Positions 32,501-45,925 of a stretch of DNA of 64,000 bases are shown here, in pieces (position 1 is the stretch's first letter; every line of letters starts with the position of its first letter). The position numbers and the translations under genes are program-made. The notes beneath the pieces are model-generated. The model did not search any database, was not told where the DNA came from, and saw nothing but the letters and a program-made list of their open reading frames with translations. This DNA is from Plasmopara viticola. Taxonomy: Eukaryota; Oomycota; Peronosporomycetes; Peronosporales; Peronosporaceae. The stretch is from contig MBPM02000009.1 in assembly GCA_001695595.3 (NCBI GenBank), positions 1,581,786-1,645,785 on the forward strand, given 5' to 3'.

Positions 32501-33569
32501 TTCATCATGATCGACTTGGACATTTCGAGCCAGGATAGCTTATTAGGGAAATTCATCCCTGACATTTGACATACCAAGAAAGATGAAATGTTTTGTAAGA
32601 CATGTTCCAATCTAAGATATTGCCTTTCGATCAAGACATTAAGTCCGTTTTGCAGACTTGAAATAGCTGTGTTTGGGTCGAATTTTCTATCGTTAAGTTT
32701 CTTTAGCTACACCAATCTAATGTATAGTTTCTTACGGTATAAAAACGTACATCTTCTAACCTTACAACGGCCAAATTGTCGATCAGTATTGTCAACATCA
32801 TGACACAGTATTCTAATGATTTGATCACGACTGTACGCGTAGACGACGCCGCTTAAAGTCGACCTTAATTCGTGCCTTTTCAACAAGAAGTTAAAAGCGT
32901 CCGGTTCATATGCACACGACTCAAAAGCATCAAATTGGTACGAATGGAAGTGAATTCAATCACGCTTAAGCTTTTTATGATATGATCTTATCCCTCTTCA
33001 TTTACGGGTGAAATAGAGCCCTCTATGAGGCTTACATTTAGCTTTATACTGTCGTCATAGGGAGAAGCATGTATGATGCATTCTTCGACTTCAGCATATT
33101 GCGCAAAATGCCCCAGACATCTATTTTACAAATGTATGGGTGACAGGAATCAAGATGATGAAGCATTCAATTATCTGCTTAAGTTCTAGCCAGCCCCTCG
33201 CCTTCGTGACAAACATTCACGCAGATCGAAAAGCGTGATAGACCGAGGGGGTCCTGCAACACCTTATCTGCCGCGGAACTTTCCGCACCAGCACCGGCTT
33301 ACTGAGTAGTCATAACTTATAAACAAGTTACTTGTCTCAAGCATACCACATGTTCTAACCATGTACGATACTAATTGTAACGCGAAGTAGCTTGTGAAAT
33401 ATGCACTCTAATACTTAAATCACATATATTAGCAGGATCAAAACCAACACGGGATTTTTCCCTTTGTTTGGCTTAAAGTTGTCTTTAAAGGACTTCGGGT
33501 CCTTGATTCACAACAACGGAAGCATGTGCAAAAAGCCTGCCGGGTGTCATGTTCATCGAGCGATCCCGA
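29540..33569 (+). repeat. Repeat module A, copy 1
   Basis: About 4 kb that recurs at 37724-41280 (+), 41811-45809 (-), 58093-62157 (+) and, partly, 62697-64000 (-). The left end is cut by the copia 3' LTR at the AACAAAGG site, which in other copies is continuous with module B. It has no confident gene; short relic ORFs occur mostly on the minus strand of A. A 17-bp AAAATAGCGACAGCTGC insertion near 29555 is special to this copy. Confidence 0.8.
31901..31974. repeat. 25-bp perfect hairpin specific to A copy 1
   Basis: CCAAAATCTGAAGTTTTGTG plus AGAAT at 31901-31925 is exactly complementary to 31950-31974. Other A copies (for example 60518-60578) carry only the right-hand sequence, so the left arm is a local inverted duplication. 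Confidence 0.85.
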
Positions 33570-34096
33570 AATTGCGTTTCTTGTCGACAAGCAAGATCAA
33601 TTTAAATTAAAGATTTTTTATTCAACGATCTAGACGCAGCTGCTTGTGACAGCTTGACCAAGAGCAATGGGATGTACTTGGAGGATGATTTGTACCAGCA
33701 CGTTGGAGGACAAGCACAAGTCCAATCTACGCTCCAAATGCGCCGCGGTTCAATGTGCTTACAACTTTCGGCGGGTTGGATGTAAAGGCATTTCGTTTAT
33801 CAAGCGGGTCAATACTACGTCCTTTTAGGCGCTGTTAGTACCATCAAGCTGGTCAGAACAAGAAGGTCACCCAAGAATGGATGACGGAAGATTATAACTT
33901 CGATGACTTCTCATCAGAAGGGTTCACACTAGTAGAAAAAATGAAATTGCTATTACCTGGCAATATGAACATTTCCAAAAGTCCGCCATAGCGACTTCAA
34001 TCACATTATCGTGGACGGTGATTTAATTGTTTGCTCGCTGGGTCGGTCTCATTGAAACACGTGTGGTTGGATAGATGCGGCGCGACAGCTGTGACG
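33570..34096 (+). repeat. Repeat module L, copy 1
   Basis: About 530 bp that begins ATTGCGTTTCTTGTCGACAA. Further copies lie at 41281-41812, 49735-50265, 51578-52096, 53942-54473 and 62158-62688. It has a decayed protein-like reading frame (see 41364-41612). Confidence 0.8.
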
Positions 34097-34900
34097 CTTG
34101 TTCGTTCTAATCACCTGTGTGATCTAATATCTTTTTAGACAAGAAGAGCTTCGCGCTAATAACAGAACCTCGACAAGCAGCTGACAGGTTTCAGTTAAAG
34201 AGAAGACAAAAAAACAGTAGCTGATTTCTATGCCGTGAATTCGTGCAACTTATCTTTGAATGATGAATATTTAGACTTGATAGATACATATTTAAACATT
34301 TAACTGAAGTATTACTTATCGTTTTCAGCAATCCTCTTAATGGACTTGTACTTATGCTTACCACGACGCACGATATAGCTATCGTCTCGAGCTTGGAACT
34401 TGCTGTCTAGAAGCGATGCATATTCGAGTCTTCAGATTGTTCATTGTATAAACATCGACAGTATGAAGCATCTTGCTCTCAGGAGATTTTCTTTTATATT
34501 TTCCAGACTCATACCTTTTTTATAGTGTATGTGGTATACGGGGTATGCTTGTATATTATATAGAAGATAATTCAGTATTACATCTTACTTCATTCACGAC
34601 GGATTCATATTATATAATCTTGTTACAAGAAGATACTGTAATTACTTCATCGCGTAGTGGTAGACATTTATATTACATCCAGATAAAGACCAACCATCTG
34701 ACTAAATATATGTGTTGATTTTCTGCATCCGTAATTAAGTTGATTATCCAAATTGTGATGGTTTTATGCTTCAGTGTTTTCTACTTATTGATACCATAGG
34801 ATGGGGCTTGTCAAAATTACATTTTTTTTTCTGTGTTTCTGATTGTGTTGGGATGGGGGCCAAGGAGTGTGTAAGAAGAGTGGAATAGGTTATAGTACAA

Positions 34901-35497
34901 ATGTCGCTTTATTATCATATACTTTCATCGTGCTTCGGACTTGTCTTCAGAAGACATTCAAAATTCAGCTCAAAGTCTTATTTGCAAAAAACTGCTTCTA
35001 AGACGGTAAATTTGCTTAAGGACGACGCCGCAACCGTTTCTGTTGTAGGCTACACAGCTGTTGAATTCAAAGATGGCCTTGACAGCAACAAATTTAGCAT
35101 TCAAATGGTGTTTTGTAATTCAAGCATACGGCATACAGCTATACGACTTCACTCGACTATATGGTCTCGGGTGACCGTACCTTACAGTCATCTATGGCCA
35201 TGCTATTTACAGTCGCCAATTGAATTAAATACTATACGTCAAAGTAATCTTGACAACAATCGAAAATTAGACTTTATCTGCTACAATGTAGTTCCTTCTC
35301 AGCGCGAACAGACGATAATTTGTTTTACTGCCAACCTTACAATCATCGACCAGCTTCCATTATCGTGCTGCTCAATTTTAAATCGGCATTTGCAGCTTTT
35401 ATTGTGTCAAAACTACAGTCAGCAAGTCAGCGTCGTCTTTATTACATGTACACAATATATATGCTTTTTGCGTGTTTTGCATAAACATATCAAATAG
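34901..35497 (+). pseudogene. Longest ORF of module B, unrecognised
   Basis: A 198-codon ORF in B copy 1. In the other B copies (48384-48587 on the minus strand and 55284-55487 on the plus strand) the same frame stops after 67 codons. The frame is therefore not conserved, and the sequence has no recognisable domain. Probably a chance ORF. Confidence 0.3.
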
Positions 35498-35565
35498 TTT
35501 AATAGTACTCACTGTAGGGGCTAATTTGCTTTGGGATACTTAGGATCAGTACTAGTCATGGAATT

Positions 35566-35835
35566 ATGACTTTGAGTGGCTTTGAAAGAAACCTTGAATC
35601 GTCATTAGTCATGTCGAAGCTCAAAGTCCCGCCGATGCGCGTGGCGACGCCCGGAATCCGGCTACACTGTGGCCCTACGGGGCTAAATGAGGCTATTTTG
35701 TCATCGAACTTTCTACGACAAAACAATGAAACAGCAACGACATCTGGCAAGCCACTCCTGACTACGGGAGGTGCCGACAAGGAGATCAAGTTGTAGCGCG
35801 TGGGTAAAATGGAGGACATCGCAGCCAAAGGCGGC
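35566..35835 (+). pseudogene. Captured WD40 (CAF-1B-like) gene fragment, copy 1
   Basis: The frame contains TPGIRLHCGPTGLNEAILSS and then GKPLLTTGGADKEIKL, which match the N-terminus of chromatin assembly factor 1 subunit B/CAC2 (short leader, first WD repeat). In this copy the Trp codon after IKL is TAG, so the frame breaks inside the first WD repeat. The neighbouring frame continues with second-repeat text. The rest of the roughly 500-residue family protein is missing. Confidence 0.65.
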
Positions 35836-37723
35836 GTAGCTTGAGTACTATTTTCAGCCTCTCGGGGCACGATCGTAGTTTTTGTTGTGTGCTGTTACAC
35901 ATGGAAGAAACATCTTTCGTGGCTTTAACAAAAAAGCCAGTGAAGATGTTTTGCAAAATAGCTCGCCCTGTACTCCAATTAGCCCTCCTTGCTTTGTTCA
36001 TTGCAATATACTGAAGCAAATTCTATGTTTATTATGGTATCATGGTCGAATTTCAATTAAAGTCGAAATTGATTCTTGACGCCCAAAAGTTGTCCACGTT
36101 GTCATTATGCGATTCCAACATTTAGTAGACGCTTGTAGCCATCGCTTACAACCACTGAAATCAGCGCTCGAAGGCATCGATAGTTGAGTTCGAAGAGCCG
36201 TTACGATACCAAAAGTTAATCGTTGACAATACTGGTAGTCTATTGGCTAGAAGGAAAACTGGGTCAAAAACGATCGATCGATTGGATACTTAGCGTCATT
36301 CGACACACTCAATTTAATGCGTGGTCAAAATAAGTGTGATCTACCCGTATCAAGATTAAGGGAAGACCAAAATTGTATGACCAGGTCGGTGGCTCGATCT
36401 ATTCCAACTACGAGAAACATATGATCGTATGAAGGACAATGAATTCGGCTTCATGGGTTCTTACTAATTGCGCGACTAAGGCTCACGTATAAGTTGGACC
36501 ATGATCTACTTGCGTAGTAGATCAGCCGCGTTCTATTTTTTTTTAATTTTTTTTCTTACGATTTTTATCATCCTAAAGTCAGCAAGGTGGAAGTGTCCAA
36601 ACAGGCACAATAATTATCGGACAAAGCATACAAGTATTTTGTGCTACACTCGATCCAGTATACCGCCCGATTCGCACCCACTTCTAGAGAAGCCTTAGGA
36701 TGGGTGTTCCTTTTAGAAAGATCGTAAGGAAGGTAGAGAACAAAGGCTCAAGCATTGAAGTTTTATAAAGTACACGATTGGCCAATGTTCTTGTGGTAAA
36801 CAATTGCTTTGTCCCACATAGACACCGTAAGCAACATGCCGACCCAGAGTTAAGCTTGGCCGGAGAACATGACCGCGCTCTACCTGCTATCGGGAGTGGT
36901 CAAGTCCCAATGTAGCAAGGGTGTTTTTAGCGACACAGTAGCTATTCAGTCTGTTGCGTACACCGCGCGTAGTCTAAAATAGACATTGTCTCAGCGCACA
37001 TCACCTATCCTACGACCTGTCAGGTTGGATCAATCAACGGACCAAATTTTAAGAACTAACGATGAGAACATAAAGAAAACTTCGTTAGCCTCCTTTCACG
37101 AAGCTTAGACCTTCTCCCCTGTCGGGGTTCAACGTGAGATTGAAGCCTCAAAAAGCTTACGAGAGCCGATAAATTACACTGTTGTGGGCCTGAATACTCG
37201 GATTGTACCAATAGCGTCACACAAATGGAGAGATACAGAACAAGCTGAAAGATGGTCTTGACGAGGTATCAAAGAAGGATTGTTGACGGTGCCGCTAGTT
37301 CAAGCAGGACCCACATTTCGGCAGAGTCCTAGAAAACTCTGTCAAGGTAATTACGAAAAAAATTTGATTAATTAGAGAGCTTATTAACCTCCTCTGTCTT
37401 CATTGATGATAAAAGGATTGTGGATCGTGGTGCAAGCCAAGATTCATTTTCAAAAATTAGAAGTAAAATCGAAGATCCCTCATTAAATATTGCTCCACTG
37501 ACGCTCAAGACTGCCTAAATTACGCGAAAAGCATCGCGCGTGAGGTTGAAAACCGTAGCAGACTTGTAAAACTTTTAAAAAAGTTCTTCGACATGGTCAG
37601 ACGTCAGGCTATAACGCGAAAACCGCCATAACAGGTCGAGGCATTGTTAAATACAAGTTGGCCGGTGAAGATTTTGCGTCCATAAATTTGCGAAGTATTG
37701 ACAGGATCCGTTCTTTTTACAAG

Positions 37724-40700
37724 AACAAAGGTCATTGCGAAGGCTTTGTTGCGATAAACGAAAGCTGAGACCGTGACAAGCCTCTTTTACATGCATCATA
37801 TCATTCAATTTGATCTATGAATCATGCGCTTTACGCCCTTGGAGCTATACAGGCATTAGTAGAATGGTCTAAGATTGTGGTTGTGTCGACAAACAAAAGT
37901 CGGGTGATTTGATCTGGTCCAATATGCCAGCATTTACTTGTTTAGAGACCGGAATCTGTGCCTTTCTAGCTCCGATTCGATAATGTCTTGACTAGAAAAC
38001 GTCTCGAGTTCACTGTCTTAATCGCATTTACGATACTTGCACAAGACGTGTTACAAGCGTTTTTGTACATTGTACTGTTTATAAGCTGATGAAAAAGTAA
38101 TTGCTCATTCCATGTATCACGTTCTTTATATACCTCAATTACGCTATCGTTGATTCTACTCATCTCGAAACATAGTGAGCGGCGATTACAATGTGTTAAT
38201 GTATGCTGTAGCACTATTAATGTGATTAAAAATTCGATACATGTTAGATCGCAGATTTTAACGAACTCTGCGATATTTGTTAATCAGATATATCTCATAT
38301 GCACTTAGTTAAGTATAATTGTTTGGCTCCCTTGGAGTCTATTGCATCTGATAAACTACAAGTAGAGACCGCTTTCAGAATGAGTTTCAATTTCACGATA
38401 CGGAGTATATCAAAGCATCTAATATTCAACGAAGCATCTAATATTTTATCGCTGGCAAAGAAATCTTAAAAACATTTCCTTAAAAAAACGGCATGACCCT
38501 ATCTTAAGATATATATATAGACCTCTAAGACCTAAGCCTTATGATCGTATCACTTCAATTCTGTAATGAAGCAGAAAGTTTTTCAAAACTATATTAATAT
38601 ATCATCAACAGAGGCCCCAAATCTTGAATCGTGGTACATGCAACCGTTCAGCAACTTGCAAGCATATGTGATGTAGATAAGTCGCGCTCGCGGAGGTGTT
38701 TATAAGCGCTCATCAGTTTGAGCATCTGAACGCACTTCAGCTTCTCGGGAAGGACACCTTTACCCTTTCACCAAAAAATAGAGCATTTGGACGTATGGTA
38801 CTCAATTTGCGAAGTAATTGCTGTATGTAGCACAAATGGTCCCACCACTAGCTCTTCGTTGCTCCAATCTCAAGCAAGAGAGAATGTCATGCTTTACTTA
38901 GTTTAATACCGACTAAAAGGGTCCATACACCGCTGCTCGATACTCAAATTCATTGTTCGCTGGCCATGACAGTGGTGCAAACGAACCACAGAGAAGATCT
39001 TGTGCGTAGCAAACTATTGACAGACTGCCAGTTATGATATCGCTGTTTAACACCCGATATTTAAAAGCGGTTTCAACAGTACCACAAGATGCGCATATCG
39101 CAAACCATTCGATGCCTGTAGTGATTCGCTGTAGGTGATTATCGTGCCCGGTCCTCAAGCTGCTCACAGCAAATTAAGCGACACCTCTTAGTCTTAATAC
39201 TACTTCCGTAAACTATGGGTTGAGTGCAACTTTTAAAAGGATCGAATTTGATATAAGCAATGAGTTATGGTAGCACAAGTCGTTGCGAGCATTACTTTGC
39301 GTAGTGACAGAATGACAAGCGCTAGCGTGATGATAAGTTGTACAGACATATAAGTTTTACGTATGGTGCAAGACTCGAACGACAAATGGTTTAAGTGCGT
39401 TATGCTTGGTCATTGAGCGGAGGCTTATCAAGCAACCTCGTTTCGTTGAAAGCTTTACCACCGTAGCAAAATTATGTTAAGTCCAGAAGGGAGAAAGCAA
39501 GTCCTTGCTTAAAGAATAGCTTAAAGACATTTTATTTGAATGACTACGATACTAAGCCGCAATGTTTATCAAGCTTTACTGGCATCAATGCCGAAAATAG
39601 AGCAGACATATTTAATCAACGACAGCGCTACGACGCTTGCTATTCTGATGCAGAAACGTTTTTGTTGGTTACAAGAAACTTCAAATTTCAGCAATGTCAT
39701 AGTCATCAAAAGTACTAGCTCGGCTGCTCGAGAATGTTGTCGTGCTTGAATTTCACCGACAAAAGAACGACTGCTAGTTCCAAAAGAAGCTATTATGCAG
39801 CAACGTTGAACCAAAACTTGCTAAAAGAAACATATTTCACTTAGGTACTGCACAAACGCAGCTGCACTGATCTGACGCAATCAGTGCATGTATGATTTTG
39901 CTCCCCCTTACTGAGTGGTGGACGTAGACGGGAGCAAGCTTGACCATCACACGCACGACGAGGTACCGGTCGACAGGATAGATGTCTGACGAAAGAAAAG
40001 TAGTACAGCTATGCGAACATTCGCAGAAATAGGCTTTGCTTTCGCATAGGGATAAAAGCGAACGGAGATGCGTGCAATCACTTTATTTGCCTTTTAACAA
40101 AGGTAGAAGAATGTATGATCATCAATTGCGGTCTCTACTGCACGCATATAACGGCTGTGGATGATGCATTGCTCTACACAAACTGAATGGATATGGGTGA
40201 AAGAGAAATTGTTGCCTTTATCACGATCGGCTTGGACATTTCAAGCCTGGATGGCTTATTAGGAAAATTCATCCCTGACAATTGACATACCAAGAAAGAT
40301 GAAATTTTTTGTAAGACATGTTCCAATCTAAGATATTGCTTTTCGATCAAGACATTAAGACCGTTTAACAGACTTAAAAATGCTGTGTTTGGGTCGAATT
40401 TTCTATCGTTAAGCTTCTTTAGCTACATCAATCTAGATGTATAATCTCTCACGGTATACAAACGTACATCTTCTTACCTTACAACGGCCAAATTGTCGAT
40501 CAGTATTGTCAACATCAAGAAAAAGTATTCTGATGATTTGATCACGACTGTACGCGTGGATGACGCCGCTGAAACTCGAGCTTAATTCGTGCCTTTTCAA
40601 CAAAAAGTTAAAAGCGTCGGCTTCATATGCACACGACTCAAAAGCATCATATTGGTACAAATGATAGCAATCCAGCTTAAGCTTTATATGATATGATCTT

Positions 40701-41280
40701 ATTCCTCTTCATTTACGGTTGAAATAGAGCCCTCTATGAGGCTTACACTTAGCTTTATACTATCGTCATAGGGAGAAGCATGTATGATGCATTCTTCGAC
40801 TTCAGCATATTGCGCAAAATGCCCCAGACATCTATTTTACAAATAAATGGGTGACAGGAATCAAGATAACGAAGCATTCAATTATCTGCTTAAGTTTTAG
40901 CCAGCTCCTCGCCTTCGTGACAAACAATCACGCAGATCGAAAAGCGTGATAGACCAAGGCGGTCCTGCAACACCTTATCTGCCGCGGAACGTTCCGCACC
41001 AGCACCGGCTTACTGAGTAGTCATAACTTATAAACAATTTACTTGTCTCAAGCATACCACATGTTCTAACCATGTACGATAGTGACAGTAACACGAAGTA
41101 GCTTGTGGATTATGCATTCTATTACTTATATAACATATATTAGTAGGATCACAACCAACACGTGAATTTCCCCTTTGTTCGGCTTTAAGTTGTCTTTGAA
41201 GGACTTCGGGTCCTTGATCCACAACAACGGAAGCATGTGCAAAAAGCCTGCCGGGTGTCATGTCCATCGAGCAATCTCGA
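37724..41280 (+). repeat. Repeat module A, copy 2 (left arm of palindrome)
   Basis: Same as 29540-33569, but about 370 bp are missing at 39245-39250 relative to the other copies. It forms the inner left arm facing 41811-45809. Confidence 0.8.
40433..40660 (-). pseudogene. Relic ORF on the minus strand of module A
   Basis: 75 codons, containing DAFNFLLKRHELSSS and AYSRDQIIRILFLDVDNTDR. Very similar ORFs lie at 63323-63550 (+) and, with stops and a frameshift, at 42440-42680 (+). No family is recognised. The frame continues in protein-like text in the A' copies (for example FDPNTAFLSLLNGLNVLIE), suggesting that a larger lost protein was encoded on this strand. Confidence 0.35.
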
Positions 41281-41812
41281 TATTGCGTTTCTTGTCGACA
41301 AGCAAGATCAATCTAAATTAAAGATTTTTAATCCAGTGATATAGACGTAGCTGCTTGTGACACGTGGGCCAAGAGCAATGGGATGCACTTGGAGGTGGAT
41401 TCGGACCAGCACATTGGAGGACAAGCACAAGTCCAATCTTCGCTTCAAATGCGCCGCGGTTCAATGTGCGCACAACATTTGGCGAGTTAAATCTAAATGC
41501 ACTTCGTTTTCAAGCGGGTCAATACTACGTCCTTTTAGGCGCTGTTAGTGCCATCAAGCTCAGTTGGTCAGAACAAGAAGGTCACCCAAGGATGGATGTC
41601 GGAAGATTATAACTTCGATGACTTCTCGTCAGAAGGGTTCACGCTGGGAGAAAAGATGAAATTGCTATTTCATGGCAATATGAACATTTCCGAAAGTTCT
41701 CCATAGCGACTTCAATCAAATTGTCGTGGACGGTGATGTAAGTGTTCGTTTGCTGGGTCGATCTCATTGAATAACGCGTGGTTGGATAGAAGCGGCACGG
41801 AAGTTGTGACGC
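41281..41812 (+). repeat. Module L, copy 2: spacer at centre of the 16.7-kb palindrome
   Basis: Flanked by GGGTGTCATGTCCATCGAGC on the left and its near-complement GCTCGATGAACATGACACCC on the right, so that module A mirrors itself across this 0.53-kb spacer. Confidence 0.85.
41364..41612 (+). pseudogene. Unidentified gene fragment in module L
   Basis: 82-codon frame with folded-protein composition: QEQWDALGGGFGPAHWRTST and then ALRFQAGQYYVLLGAVSAIK. A neighbouring frame adds VSEDYNFDDFSSEGFTLGEK in all copies, implying one old frameshift. In Y-linked copies of L the text extends upstream as FDDLDIAFLVDKQDQFQSEI. It looks like a piece of a host gene, but I do not recognise the family. Confidence 0.4.
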
Positions 41813-44800
41813 TCGATGAACATGACACCCGGCAGGCTTTTTGAACATGCTTCCGTTGTTGTGGATCAAGGACCCGAAGTCCTTTAAAGACAATTTTAAG
41901 CCGAACAAAGAGAAAATCACGTGTTGGTTGTGATCCTACTATTATATGTTATATAAGTAATAGAGTGCATAATCCACAAGCTACTTCGCGTTACTGTTAC
42001 TATCGTACATGGTTAGAACATGTGGTATGCTTGGAACAAGATATTTGTTTAGTAGTTATGACTACTCAGTAAGCCGGTGCAAGACATCCTGCACCTGGTG
42101 CGGAACGTTCCGCGGCAGATAAGGTGTTGTAGGACCCCCTCGGTCTATCACGCTTTTCGATCTGCGTGATTGTTTGTCATGAAGGCGAGGGGCTGGCTAA
42201 GACTAAAGCAGTTAAATGAATGCTTCATTATCTTGATTCCTGTACCCATTCATTTGTAAAATAGATGTCTTGGGCTTTTTGCGCATTACGCTGAAGTCGA
42301 AGAATGCATCATACTTGCTTCTCCATATGACGATAGTATAAAGCTAAATCTAAGCCTCATAGAGGGCTCTATTTCAACCGTAAATAAAGAGGAATAAGAT
42401 CATATCATAAAAAGCTTAAGCTGGATTGAACTCACTTCCATTCGTACCAATTTGATGCTTCTGAGTCGTGTGCATATGAACCGGACGCTTTTAACTTCTT
42501 GTTGAAAAAGCACGAATTAAGCTCGAGTTTAAGCGGCGTAATCTACGCGTACAGTCGTGATCAAATCATCAGAATACTGTGTCATGATGTTGACAATACT
42601 GCCCGACAATTTGGCCGTTGTAACTTAGAAGATGTACGTTTGTATACCGTGAGAAACTATGCATTTAGATTGATGTAGCTAAAGAAACTTAACGATAGAA
42701 AATTCGACCCAAACACAGCATTTTTAAGTCTGCTAAACGGACTTAATGTCTTGATCGAAAGGCAATATCTTAGATTGGAACATGTCTTACAAATCATTTC
42801 ATCTTTCTTGGTATGTCAAATGTCAGGGATGAATTTTTCTAATAAGCTACCCTGGATCGAAATGTCCAAGTCGATCATGATGAAGGCAACACTTGCTCTT
42901 GCATCTTCATCCATTTGGTTTGTGTAGAGCAACGCATCATCCACATCCGTTAAATGCGTGCAGTAGAGACCGCATTTGATGACCATACATTCTTCTTCCT
43001 TTTTTAAACGGTAAGTAAAGTGATTACACGCATCTCCGTTCGCTTTTATCCCTATGCGAAAGCAAAGCCTATTTCTGCGAATGTTCGCATAGCTGTACTA
43101 CTTTTCTTTCGTCAGACATCTATCCTGTCGACCGGTACCTCGTCGTGCGTGTGATGGTCAAGCTTGCTCCCGTCTACGTCCACCACTCAGTAAGGGGGAG
43201 CAAATTCATACATGCACTGATTGCGTCAGATCAGTGCAGCTGCGTTTGAGCAAAATCTTAGTGAAATATGTTTCTTTAAGCAAGTTTCGGTTCAACGTTG
43301 CTGCATAATTGCTTCTTTTGGAACTAGCAGTCCTTCGTTTTGTCGGTGAAATTCAAGCACGACAACATCCTCGAGCAGCCGAGCTAGTACTTTTGATGGC
43401 TATGACGTTGCTGAAATTTGAAGTTTTCTTATAATCGACAAAAACGTTTCTGCATCAGAATAGCAAGCGTCGTAGCACTGTCGTTGATTAAATACGTCTG
43501 CCATATTTTTAGCATTGATGCCAGTAAAGCTTGATAAACATTACGGCTTAGTATCGCAGTCATTTAAATAAAATGTCTTGAAGCTAGCCTTCAAGCAAGG
43601 ACTTGCTTTCTCCCTTCTGGATTTGACATATTTTCGCTAAGTTGGTAAAGCTTTCAACGAAACGAAGTTACCTGATAACCCTCCGCTCAATGACCAAGCA
43701 TAACGCACTTAAACCATTTGTCGTTCGAGTCTCGCACCATACGTAAGACTCATATTTCTGTGCAACTTATCATCACACTGGCGCTTGCCATTCTGTCACT
43801 ACGCAAAGTAATGCTCGCAACGACTTGTGCTACCATAAATCATTGCTAATGTCGAAATTTGTAAACTGTAATTGATGGCATGTGTCGCTCATCATAGTCA
43901 ATTTGGAGTCGCAAGCTCTGCTTTTATCGAGTAGCAGCTAGCCACACGTTTGTCGGACGTGTGGTGTGTAAGACGTCGATAGTGCTAAGTCACAATCCAC
44001 TATGATGGATGATACAAAAAAGACTGTATCATTAATCGCTGACGTGGTTGAAAGCTAAGCTATGTTTTTTGTCCTATGCTTCCTGTCCAAACATACATTG
44101 GCCGGTCGGTATAGACCATACACCGTACGGTACGATGAAAGGAGTGTAGCTTGTGTTACGACAAAGAGAGTTTTACGACTTTATACTTATCTTCAGGAAG
44201 AATGTCGTTCCAGCCAGCTTATTTGACATAAAATTCGATCCTTTCAAAAGCTGGACTCAACCCAAAGTTTACGGAAGTAGTATTAAGACTAAGAGGTGTC
44301 GCTTAATTTGCTGTGAGCAGCTTGAGGACCGGGCACGATAATCACCTACACCGAATCACTAAAGGCATCGAATGGTTTGCGATATGCGCATCTTGTGGTT
44401 TTGTTGAAACCGCTTTTTCATATCGGCTGTTTAACAGTGCTACCATTACTGGCAGTCTGTTAATATTTTGCTACGCACAAGGTCTTCTCTATGGTTTCTT
44501 TGCACCACTGTAATGGCCAGCGAACAATGGATTTGAGTATAGAGCAGCGGCGTATGGACCCTTTTAGTCGGTATTAAACTAAGTAAAGCATGACCTTCTC
44601 TCTTGCTGGAGATGGGAGCAAGGAGAAGCTAGTGGCGGGACCATTTGTGCTATATATAGCAACTACTTCGCAAATTGAGTACCATGCGTCCAAATGCTCT
44701 GTTTTTTTGTGAAAAGGTAAAGGTGTCCTTCCCGAGGAGCTTAAGTGCGTTCAGATGCTCACATTGATGAGCGCTTATAAACACCTCCGCGAGCGCGACT

Positions 44801-45809
44801 TGTTTACATTACATATGCTTGCAAGTTGCCGAACGGTAGCATGTACCACAATTTAGAATTTGGGGCCTCTGTTGATAATATATAACTTTCTGTTTTATCA
44901 CAGAGTTGAAGTGATACGATCATAAGGCTTAGGTTTAGCAGCTTATATATATCTTAAGATAGGGTCATGCCAATTTTTTAAGGAAATGTTTCTAAGATTT
45001 CTTTGCCAGCGGTAAAATATAAAATGCTACGTTAAATATTAGATGCTATGATATACTTCGTATCGTGAAATTGAAACTCATTTTGAAAGCAGCTCTACCC
45101 GTAGTAGATTATCAGATGCAGTAGACTCCAAGCGAGCTCAACAATTTTACTTAACTAAGTGCATATGAGATATATCTAATTAACAAATATCGCAGATTTC
45201 GTTAAAATCTGCGATCTAACATGTATCGAATTTGGAATTACATTATCAGTGCTACAGCATACATTAACACATTGTAATCGCCGCTCACTACGTTTCGAGA
45301 TGAGTAGAACAAACGATAGCGTAATTAGGGTATATAAAGAACGTAATACATAGAATGAGCAATTACTTTTTTATTAGCTTATAAGCAGTAGAATGTACAA
45401 TAAGGCTTGCTTCACATCTTGTGCAAGTATTGTAAATGCGATTAAGACAGTGAACTCGAGACGTTTTCTGGTCAAGACATTATCGAATCGGAGCTAGAAA
45501 GAGACAGATTCCGGTCTCTAAACAAGTAATTGCTGGCATATATTTATAGTTGCACAATTCTTCATTCTTCCTAAGTCCCAGTCAAATAATTGGCTTGCCA
45601 TTATCAAGTAGTTGGACCTGATCAAATCACCCGACTATTGTTTGTCGACACAATTACAATCTTCGACCATCCTACTAATGCCTGTATAGCTCAAGGGTGT
45701 AAAGCGCATGATTTATTGATCAAATTAGATGATATGATGTATGTAAAAAAGGCTTGTCACGGTCTCAGCTTTCGTTTATCGCAACAAAGCCTTCGCAATG
45801 ACCTTTGTT
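41811..45809 (-). repeat. Repeat module A, copy 3 (right arm of palindrome)
   Basis: Reverse complement of 37724-41280, retaining the roughly 370 bp that copy 2 has lost (present here near 43850-44230). Confidence 0.85.
44153..44570 (+). pseudogene. Relic ORF pair on the minus strand of module A
   Basis: Two overlapping frames, at 44153-44341 (EFYDFILIFRKNVVPASLFD, then RCRLICCEQLEDRAR) and 44313-44513 (GIEWFAICASCGFVETAFSY). The second is also present at 38913-39167 (-) with 84 codons. Frame jumps imply decay. No family recognised. Confidence 0.3.
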
Positions 45810-45925
45810 TTTATAAAAAAAAACGGGTCCTGTCAATACTTCGCAAATTTATGGATGCAAAATCTTCACCGGCCAACTTGTATTTAACAATACCTGGACC
45901 TCTTATGGCGGTTTTCGCGTTATAA
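45590..45925 (+). pseudogene. 111-codon relic ORF across the A/B junction
   Basis: Begins near 45590 with TTGCCATTATCAAG-type text and reads ...LLIKLDDMMYVKKACHGL and then KKKRVLSILRKFMDAKSS. The other A/B junctions (around 37724 and 58093) contain the same text with stops. It is on the same strand, relative to the module, as the other relic ORFs of A. Unrecognised. Confidence 0.3.

Larger units (their letters stand above)
34097..37723 (+). repeat. Repeat module B, copy 1
   Basis: About 3.6 kb, recurring at 45810-49734 (-) and 54474-58092 (+), with a partial copy at 50921-51577 (-). It contains the WD40 gene fragment. It joins module A without a break at 37724. Confidence 0.8.
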
